Below, piece by piece: positions 58,242 to 64,000 of a stretch of 64,000 bases of DNA (the first letter of the stretch is position 1; the number at the start of each line of letters is the position of its first letter). Source of the DNA: Saprospiraceae bacterium. Its GTDB lineage: Bacteria; Bacteroidota; Bacteroidia; Chitinophagales; Saprospiraceae. Where the stretch lies: assembly GCA_019187225.1 (NCBI GenBank), contig JABAQQ010000029.1, forward strand, positions 22,099 through 86,098, read 5' to 3'. Position numbers and translations under genes: made by a program. The notes under the pieces are model-generated. The model was not told the DNA's origin, searched no databases, and worked only from the letters and a program-made list of their open reading frames with translations.

Positions 58242-58300
58242 GGATTTTGAATTGGGGGTGACGACGAGACTTTCCGTAGGGGGTGATTTTGAAGGGCAGT
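58242..58300 (-). repeat. 59-bp island repeat, copy C
   Basis: Third gap-free copy, touching the stop of the GHKL gene. The minus-strand frame reads ESLVVTPNSKSKLEILQ and continues as far as a stop that overlaps the DUF433 ATG (ATGA), with no ATG of its own. Confidence 0.8.
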
Positions 58301-60063
58301 TAGAAAGGTTTTGCCAGCTCTTGTATGAGCCAGTTGAGTTGAGTCCTCGCTACACTAACGATTTCGGAATAGCTCAGGAGTTTAACATCTGGGCGTTCGT
58401 TATGGGATGAAATGTTCGAGTCAACTTTCCCTCCAACTACGAATATTTGAATTTTTTTGTTGTGAATCACCGAATTCAGGTCGTCTCGATACTCCAAAGC
58501 CTGCCGCTCCGCTTCTCTTCCAACTGAAATCGAAGGCTTTTTAAATTCGATTAGAAGATATTGCCGAAGGATACTCTCCCCAAGAAGCAAGTCGGGACGT
58601 TTGCTAGCTCTATTGCCAGAAAATGATTTATCTAACATTTCTTCAATGGCCTTTTTCAAAGTCTTATTTGAGAAACACAGAGAATATTCACTTCCAAATA
58701 CCCAAAGGTTTCGTTCCAATGCTTGATGCATATTGGCTTCCAAAGTCTTAGGGTTTGCAATCAAGGCATCCAACTCATCTAAAAATTGCAATCTATTTTT
58801 TGCTTGACTAGAAATCATAGCCATTTCTAAAAAACCAAACTCTGACAAGACTTCGGAGAACTTTTCAATGTCGCCATCGCGAGATTCTTCCATTTTTTGA
58901 ACCACATTCCAGTAATAATCTTTTTCTAGAGCATCAACCATCACAGAGATTATTATGCCCACCTTCTCATCAGATTCACTGTAAAATTTCTCTAACACTT
59001 TATTCAATTCTTTTTCCGCGAACGACCTTTTAAATTCTGGAAGTTTGGCCAACTCTCTGTCTATTCTCAATTTATGCCTCGCTTTTGCAAGGTTCATTTC
59101 GGAATGGAAAACTGAACTCAAACTAGCCTTCATCTCTACAGAAGCAACTTCTTTTATTTCATTATAGATTTTGCTATTTTCAACGAAGCCTCCCCAATCC
59201 GCTGTAACATCATTTTCAGCAAGGGAACCACTACTGATTTCCCCAACTAATCGTTTTTTTAAACTATCTGGCACGAGTTCATCTTGCTTCAGAAAGTTTT
59301 CGGGTCTGCCGATTACCTTGTCCCCGACGCGGAAAATTACGCCGGGAGTTTTGACAGGTTTTTCTGAAATAGTGTAATTAAATATTGCAGTTTCGCCATT
59401 CGATAATATGATTTCCTTTGAAAACGTTTCACCTTTAATGTCCTGAATACCAACTCTTTCATCGTTTACTTTGATGACGAAATCATGCGCCCGGCCATAT
59501 TCCCAAACTAGAATCTGTTTCAATTTTTCGGGATTAGGGAAAGTAAAGTTTTGATTTAACCCCCGAAGCGTAATAATTGTACCATGCTCAGATTTGTCGC
59601 AGTCTTTAACATCAATGGGTAATTTGACTTTTTCCAAGTCATACTTCGCTTTCGCCAGTGCCTCTTTACTAATAGTCAGTGTAGTTTCTTTTCCTCCTGC
59701 CCGAGTTTTTATTTCCATAATTTCAGCTACCATCAAGCCTGCGAATTTACCAATTCCTTTTCTTCCTTTGACCAGCCTACCTTTTCCGAAGGTTCTCTCT
59801 CCTTTACGAGAAAAACGGCTATTGGCAATTTTAAGATACTCATGTCTCACTTCCTGCTCTTTCATGCCTGTCCCATCATCAATAATGACTATTTCAGGAT
59901 TTTCGGAGAAATCCGGTTGAGGTAATATCACATACACTTCGTCAGCATCAGCATCATAAGAATTATCTACCAATTCTTTAATGGCATCTTCGGTTGACTT
60001 GTAGGTCTCACCAAGAAGTTCAGCAAGTTTAGGGTCAACTTGAAAGTTTGCAGAGTTTTTCAT
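58300..60063 (-). CDS. GHKL ATPase fused to a Shedu-like PD-(D/E)XK nuclease
   Basis: A 587-residue cytosolic protein. The N-terminal ~250 residues are a GHKL (Hsp90/MORC-like) ATPase: N box with E30 and N34 (EDAIKELVDNSYDADADE), G1 at 62-67 (DDGTGM) and a glycine lid at about 100-109 (GRKGIGKFAG). A helical middle follows (about 300-460). The C-terminal ~130 residues read as a nuclease: RPDLLLGES with D491, then LLIEFKKPS with E506 and K508, and an ERQALEYRDD helix, as in Shedu (DUF4263) proteins. Coding DNA is more AT-rich than its neighbours. Likely anti-phage or DNA-conflict effector driven by ATP-dependent clamp closure; this is inference. It has its own promoter. Confidence 0.87.
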   Translation of the reverse strand: MKNSANFQVDPKLAELLGETYKSTEDAIKELVDNSYDADADEVYVILPQPDFSENPEIVIIDDGTGMKEQEVRHEYLKIANSRFSRKGERTFGKGRLVKGRKGIGKFAGLMVAEIMEIKTRAGGKETTLTISKEALAKAKYDLEKVKLPIDVKDCDKSEHGTIITLRGLNQNFTFPNPEKLKQILVWEYGRAHDFVIKVNDERVGIQDIKGETFSKEIILSNGETAIFNYTISEKPVKTPGVIFRVGDKVIGRPENFLKQDELVPDSLKKRLVGEISSGSLAENDVTADWGGFVENSKIYNEIKEVASVEMKASLSSVFHSEMNLAKARHKLRIDRELAKLPEFKRSFAEKELNKVLEKFYSESDEKVGIIISVMVDALEKDYYWNVVQKMEESRDGDIEKFSEVLSEFGFLEMAMISSQAKNRLQFLDELDALIANPKTLEANMHQALERNLWVFGSEYSLCFSNKTLKKAIEEMLDKSFSGNRASKRPDLLLGESILRQYLLIEFKKPSISVGREAERQALEYRDDLNSVIHNKKIQIFVVGGKVDSNISSHNERPDVKLLSYSEIVSVARTQLNWLIQELAKPF

Positions 60064-60101
60064 GTTTTGACGGAGTAGGAATTTTAGAAATCAAATTCAT
60101 A

Positions 60102-60109
60102 CAAAGGTA
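60102..60109 (-). promoter_or_regulatory. -7 box TACCTTTG before the GHKL gene
   Basis: An exact TAnnTTTG match on the minus strand, 38 bp before the GHKL start codon. A TTG lies 20 bp further upstream. The island's largest gene therefore has an independent promoter. Confidence 0.5.
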
Positions 60110-60159
60110 AACGCCACATCAAAAATCTACAATCAACAATCTTAAATCGCCAATCAATC

Positions 60160-63100
60160 CTACCCCGCCTCAAACACCATCGCCTCATGCCCCAACTTCC
60201 TGAAATCCACCGGCGTGACAGCTGACACCCCCTGTTCCGGCATATACACCCCGTAAATCGTATCCACTGCCGCCATCGTCGCCTTGTTGTGCGTGACGAC
60301 GATGAACTGCGAGTCTTTCGAGAACTGGCGGATGATGCGGTTGAACTTTTCGATGTTGGCGTCGTCGAGCGGGGCGTCCACCTCGTCGAAGATGCAAAAA
60401 GGCGCGGGTTTGAGCAGGTAAAGGGCGAAAAGCAGGGCGGTGGCGGTGAGTGTCTTTTCGCCGCCGGAGAGTTGGGCGATGGTCTGGGGCCGCTTCCCTT
60501 TCGGCTTGGCGATGATGTTGATGTCCGATTCGAGCGGCGCGTCGGGATTGGTGAGCACGAGATCGGCGGAGTCGTCTTCGGTGAAGAGCGTGCGGAACAC
60601 GCTGATGAAGTTTTCGCGCACCTGGGCGAAGGATTCGAGGAAGCGGGCGGTGGCGGTTTCCTCGATCTCTTTCATCGTCTGGATGAGGTTGTCTTTGGCA
60701 GCGAGGATGTCGTTGCGTTGTCCGGCAATGGTGTCGTAGCGTTCCTTGATCTCGTTGTAGGCTTCGATGGCCATCGGGTTGACTTCGCCGTAGGTGTCGA
60801 GTCTGCGTTTGAGGTTGTTGACCTCGCGCTCGAGGGAATCGCGCTGGTAAGCCGGGTCGGGCTCGTTGTTGATGACGTCGTTCACGCCGATGCCGAATTC
60901 CGCCCGGAGCCGCTCGCCGATGGCCGTGATCTCAAATTTGACGTCGCCGAATTTTTCTTTCAGGCGGTTCACCAAACCCTGTAAGTCCTGCTGCTGGCGG
61001 AAATTCTCGCGCTGTTTGTTTTCCAGTTCGTGGATTTCGTTGCGGGCTTTGAAATAGGTCTGCTCCACGGCGCTGAGTGCGGCTTCTTTTTCTTTTTTCT
61101 CTAAGTATGCTGCCTGTAGGTCTGTGATAATTTGTTGAATTTCAGCCTCGATCAGTTGCACTTCGTCGGCGTTGCGGGCCAGGTTCGTTTGTGCGGAGGC
61201 GAGGTTCTGGCGGAGTTCCTCGCGGCGTTTTTCGCGGTAGCTCAGTTCCTGCCGGAAAGCGTTGACCTTGTTTTGCTGCCGGATGAACTCGATGTTTTTC
61301 TGGTTAAAGGCGGCGCTGGTCTGGCTCAGGTGTTCGGCTACATCCCGGAAGGAGCCGTCGGCGTTGGCAAGGCGCTCGCGGACGGCAGTTGCGGCGCGGT
61401 TTTTTCCTGTCAATTGTATTTCTATCGCGGCATTGCTCTCCGAAAGTGATGCGATACGCTCATTGGCATCGCCCGCCTGGGCGTCGAAATTGGCGACGAA
61501 CGCAGCGATGTTGTCCAGCTTGGCCTGCATGCCCGCTTTTTCCTGGCTCAGGCGGTGCAGGTTTTCGCGTTCGCGCTGGAGCAGGACGCCCTGGTCGGCG
61601 TTTTTCAGGCTTTGCAGGTGGGTGCGTAAAGTGGCGAGTTGGTTATTGAGTTGGTTTTCAGTGTTTTCTAATTTCCTGATTTCATTTTCCAGGATTTCCA
61701 GATTCTTTTTCCGGCCAATTTTTTTGCCTTCGAACAGACCGACAGAGCCGCCGGAAATACTGAATTTCCGGCGCACGAAGGTGCCGGATTTGGATAATAT
61801 GGTCAGTTCCGGACTGGGGATTTGGGAGGGAGGCGCCGGATCGTCGGAAATGACGACATTCTCCAGCAGGAACTCCACCAGAGGCCGGTATTGCAGCTCC
61901 ACCTCCACCAATTCGACGGCCCGAATGCCGCCGGGCAGCAGCGCGAGCGGCGCCGTGTAGTCGCGGAAAGCGTCGAGCAGGAAGAAATTGGCGCGGCCTT
62001 TCTGGCTCTGACCGAGCAGAGCGATGGCTTTGGCGGCCTCGTCCACATTGGGCACCACGTAGTAGTTAAGGTATTGTTCTAAGTAGTTTTCGATGACGAC
62101 GCGGTACTCCTCGCGGACGTAGATCAGGTCGGACAGCAACGGGCAGTTTTTTGCCCAGTCTTTTTGCTGGCTCAAAAACTTGATGCTCTCCGGAAAGCCT
62201 TCGAGCGACTCGACCATACTCTTGGTGAGTTTGTACTCGTTGCGGCGGGCGTCGAGTTGGCGGTTGTGGGTGGCGATCTTTTTCAGCAACTCGTCCTGCT
62301 GCTGTTCGGCTGCGGCGATGTCGGCTTTGCGTTTGGTTTCGGCGGCTTCCAGGCCCTTGATTTTCTGCAATTCTGCCGCTTCCAGTTTGTCCTGTCCGGC
62401 AATGTTTTGTTCCAAAACCTTCATCTCTTCACGGCGGGCGGCGATGTCGCCGAGGGTGCGTTCCACGTCGCGGCGGAGGTTTTCGACCTGGCTTGTCTGA
62501 ATGGCTTTTGTTTTTTCCAGTTCGACGATCTCGCGCTCCAGTCCCTGCTGTTCTTTTACGAATTCATCCAGATTGCCTTTCAGCAGGTTGTGGTCGGCAC
62601 GGACTTTTTCCAGCAATTTTTGCGCTTCGGAAAGGGCATTCTCGAATTCAGCTTCCACATTGCGCTCGTAGTTCAAATCGGTCTGGTAGCCTTCGATCTC
62701 GGAATCGAGCGTGCGCAACTGATTGGTATTGTTGGCGATCTGGTCATTCAGGCGCTGCACGTCGTTGGCGACGAAGGAGCGTTTTTGTTCCAGCATCGCC
62801 TTTTCGTTTTCCTTGCCGCGGATGCGCCCGGTGAGGCGGTTGACCTCCTGCTGTTGTTCGCTGAGCGAGGTTTCCTTGTCGGTGTGGCTTTTTCGTTTGG
62901 CTTCGATATCGGCGTCGAGGAGCCGCGCCATCGCCTCGGTGGAGCGGTAGTTGTCCTCCTCGCGGGCGATCTGGCTTTCGAGGTCTTTGAAGGTTTTTTT
63001 GTGGCGGGCGAGGTTGTGGACGGCCAGTTCGATGCTGAGTTTTTTGTACTCGTCCTTGAGTTCGTAGTATTTACGGGCGCGCTCGGCTTGTTTTTCGAGT

Positions 63101-63711
63101 TTTTTGAGTTGGTCTTCTATTTCAAACAACAAATCCTCCACGCGGTCGAGATCGGCGGCGGTGGCTTCGAGTTTTTGCTGGGTTTCGTGTTTGCGGGCTT
63201 TGTATTTGCTCACGCCCGCGGCCTGCTCGAACATGCGGCGGCGCGCCTGCTCGCGGTCGCTGAGCAGGTCTTCCACCATGTTGAGCGCGATGATGGCGTA
63301 ACTGTCGGCGCCGATGCCCGTGTCGAGGAACAGCGAAGTGATGTCTTTGAGGCGGCAGGTGACGCCGTTGAGGCGGTATTCGCTCTCGCCGGATCGGTAG
63401 AGGATGCGGCTGATGCTGACCGTGCCGTAGTCGGTCGGCAGCACGTTTTTCGTGTTGTCGAAGGTCAGCGTGACCTGCGCCATCTGGCCTTCCTTGCGTT
63501 TTTTGGTGCCGTTGAAAATGACCGACGACATTTTGTCGAGGCGCAGTTCGCGGCTTTTTTGCTCGCCCAGCACCCAGCGGATGGCGTCCACCACATTGCT
63601 TTTGCCCGAGCCGTTGGGACCCACCACGCCGGTCACGTCGGCATTGAAGTGGAGCACGGTTTCGTTGGCAAACGACTTAAAGCCTTTGATTTCGAGAGAT
63701 TTTAAACGCAT
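60160..63711 (-). CDS. smc: Chromosome segregation ATPase SMC
   Basis: A complete 1183-residue SMC. The ATP-binding head is split: Walker A GPNGSGKSN at about 32-40 and, at the C-terminus, the signature LSGGEKTL (about 1078) and Walker B FCIFDEVDAPLDD (about 1107) with the D-loop. Between them are two long coiled coils (about 165-505 and 680-1020) around a hinge with the conserved glycines (about 510-650). SMC dimers with ScpA/ScpB compact and segregate the chromosome. No scp gene adjoins it. The start MRLKSLEIKGFKSFA is canonical. The last 46 bp are duplicated at 56416-56461. Confidence 0.98.
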   Translation of the reverse strand: MRLKSLEIKGFKSFANETVLHFNADVTGVVGPNGSGKSNVVDAIRWVLGEQKSRELRLDKMSSVIFNGTKKRKEGQMAQVTLTFDNTKNVLPTDYGTVSISRILYRSGESEYRLNGVTCRLKDITSLFLDTGIGADSYAIIALNMVEDLLSDREQARRRMFEQAAGVSKYKARKHETQQKLEATAADLDRVEDLLFEIEDQLKKLEKQAERARKYYELKDEYKKLSIELAVHNLARHKKTFKDLESQIAREEDNYRSTEAMARLLDADIEAKRKSHTDKETSLSEQQQEVNRLTGRIRGKENEKAMLEQKRSFVANDVQRLNDQIANNTNQLRTLDSEIEGYQTDLNYERNVEAEFENALSEAQKLLEKVRADHNLLKGNLDEFVKEQQGLEREIVELEKTKAIQTSQVENLRRDVERTLGDIAARREEMKVLEQNIAGQDKLEAAELQKIKGLEAAETKRKADIAAAEQQQDELLKKIATHNRQLDARRNEYKLTKSMVESLEGFPESIKFLSQQKDWAKNCPLLSDLIYVREEYRVVIENYLEQYLNYYVVPNVDEAAKAIALLGQSQKGRANFFLLDAFRDYTAPLALLPGGIRAVELVEVELQYRPLVEFLLENVVISDDPAPPSQIPSPELTILSKSGTFVRRKFSISGGSVGLFEGKKIGRKKNLEILENEIRKLENTENQLNNQLATLRTHLQSLKNADQGVLLQRERENLHRLSQEKAGMQAKLDNIAAFVANFDAQAGDANERIASLSESNAAIEIQLTGKNRAATAVRERLANADGSFRDVAEHLSQTSAAFNQKNIEFIRQQNKVNAFRQELSYREKRREELRQNLASAQTNLARNADEVQLIEAEIQQIITDLQAAYLEKKEKEAALSAVEQTYFKARNEIHELENKQRENFRQQQDLQGLVNRLKEKFGDVKFEITAIGERLRAEFGIGVNDVINNEPDPAYQRDSLEREVNNLKRRLDTYGEVNPMAIEAYNEIKERYDTIAGQRNDILAAKDNLIQTMKEIEETATARFLESFAQVRENFISVFRTLFTEDDSADLVLTNPDAPLESDINIIAKPKGKRPQTIAQLSGGEKTLTATALLFALYLLKPAPFCIFDEVDAPLDDANIEKFNRIIRQFSKDSQFIVVTHNKATMAAVDTIYGVYMPEQGVSAVTPVDFRKLGHEAMVFEAG
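60162..60207 (-). other. Intact smc 3' end, partner of the copy at 56416-56461
   Basis: The end of the functional smc gene, coding DFRKLGHEAMVFEAG and stop. It is the left boundary of the inferred island; beyond it toward lower coordinates begins a short AATCNNC-rich spacer and the GHKL gene. Confidence 0.75.
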
Positions 63712-63783
63712 TATTTTGTGCAGACCGTTGACTTGTTGCTATCGATAAACTTTGGTAGTTATTGACTCAGATCAAAATGCAGG

Positions 63784-63812
63784 CAAAGGTAACGACAGAA
63801 AAATAATAGCAA
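63784..63812 (-). promoter_or_regulatory. Consensus promoter for smc, TTG-N18-TACCTTTG
   Basis: On the minus strand, TTG (63810-63812) and TACCTTTG (63784-63791) are separated by exactly 18 bp. The start codon of smc lies 72 bp downstream of the -7, leaving a leader of about 65 nt. Confidence 0.65.
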
Positions 63813-63909
63813 GAAAGGATTGTCGAAGTGTTTAATTGATATTAAACTTTTTTATCATGGCATAATAATTGGCGCAGCGATTCTCGGTTTGTAAAAACGG
63901 TCAATATGT

Positions 63910-63999
63910 CTACTCCAAAAGCGGGAAGTCAAGTTGTTTATTTTTAGCAATAAAACGATAGATAGCGTTCATTGACAAGGCTGGTAAGAGATCAAATAC
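63910..63999 (-). CDS. C-terminal fragment, possibly DCC-family oxidoreductase (DUF393)
   Basis: An open minus-strand frame enters from the right window edge and ends at TAG 63910-63912. It gives 29 residues, with FDLLPALSMNAIYRFIAKN, resembling the C-terminal helix of DCC-family thiol-disulphide oxidoreductases (pattern LP-x-L-x-N-A-x-Y-x-F-I-A-x-N-R). The gene would lie upstream of smc on the same strand. Only the tail is visible and the last residues differ from the family, so the call is tentative. Confidence 0.35.
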   Translation of the reverse strand, partial: VFDLLPALSMNAIYRFIAKNKQLDFPLLE

Positions 64000-64000
64000 T

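Noticed and set aside
56507-58300. Integron attC sites
   Set aside because: The 59-bp repeats lack the RYYYAAC/GTTRRRY ends and the imperfect palindrome of attC, and no integron integrase is present.
56400-60210. Integrase or transposase inside the smc-end island
   Set aside because: Both strands were read; all frames are explained by toxin-antitoxin and GHKL genes, and no recombinase motif was found.
1-64000. tRNA or rRNA genes
   Set aside because: No cloverleaf with a recognisable TTCGA arm and acceptor stem and no rRNA-like stretch was seen on either strand; a covariance-model scan would settle it.

Overview
The window comes from a Bacteroidota chromosome of moderate GC, most like the Saprospiria (Saprospiraceae/Lewinella type). 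The evidence is the gene content: GLPGLI protein next to a TonB-linked barrel, PorP/SprF, a PorE-like TPR-propeller-OmpA protein, gliding-motility and type IX secretion (T9SS) C-terminal domains, FG-GAP surface proteins, DUF6252 and 7TMR-DISM kinase. Several promoters also fit the Bacteroidota pattern TTG-N18-TAnnTTTG. The family-level placement is inference.

Layout. 1-13 kb: GLPGLI plus outer-membrane barrel, a CHAT/TPR protease-like protein with a membrane-tethered PKD protein, and a giant FG-GAP T9SS cargo protein. 13-20 kb: a type B T9SS set (gliding-CTD protein, SprF-like partner, PorE-like lipid-wall protein), with a MITE-like insertion, then a DUF6252 lipoprotein. 20-28 kb: an ECF sigma factor with TPR anti-sigma partner, rdgB, a three-gene operon ending in a 7TMR-DISM histidine kinase, and a DUF2007 protein. 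28-42 kb: a TolB-propeller amidohydrolase, two paralogous barrel-like proteins, a FecA-like receptor, a MORN lipoprotein, and an OmpR-type two-component system flanked by two vanadium-haloperoxidase/PAP2 paralogues. 42-52 kb: a membrane-anchored actin-fold protein, a PLP aminotransferase, a GH53 galactanase, a 2'-5' RNA ligase-like protein, two Uma2 proteins, a membrane-anchored AraC regulator and a lone ABC permease. 51.7-52.6 kb: an AT-rich pair of unknown genes. 52.6-56.5 kb: a DEDDh exonuclease and glycan genes (GT-A, FkbM methyltransferase, GT4). 56.4-60.2 kb: a conflict-gene island (RES/Xre, DUF5615/DUF433, GHKL ATPase-nuclease fusion). 60.2-63.7 kb: smc. Both window ends cut a gene.

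The most interesting signal is at 56.4-60.2 kb. The last 46 bp of smc are present twice (60162-60207 and, diverged, 56416-56461), bracketing the conflict genes as att sites bracket an integrated element. Inside, three gap-free 59-bp repeats sit at the 3' end of each module, so the island looks like a row of exchangeable cassettes. No recombinase is present. A second theme is intergenic DNA rich in short tandem repeats (7-mers or 10-mers of differing sequence) arranged as inverted arms, plus large palindromes, a MITE-like element and a perfect 35-bp hairpin.
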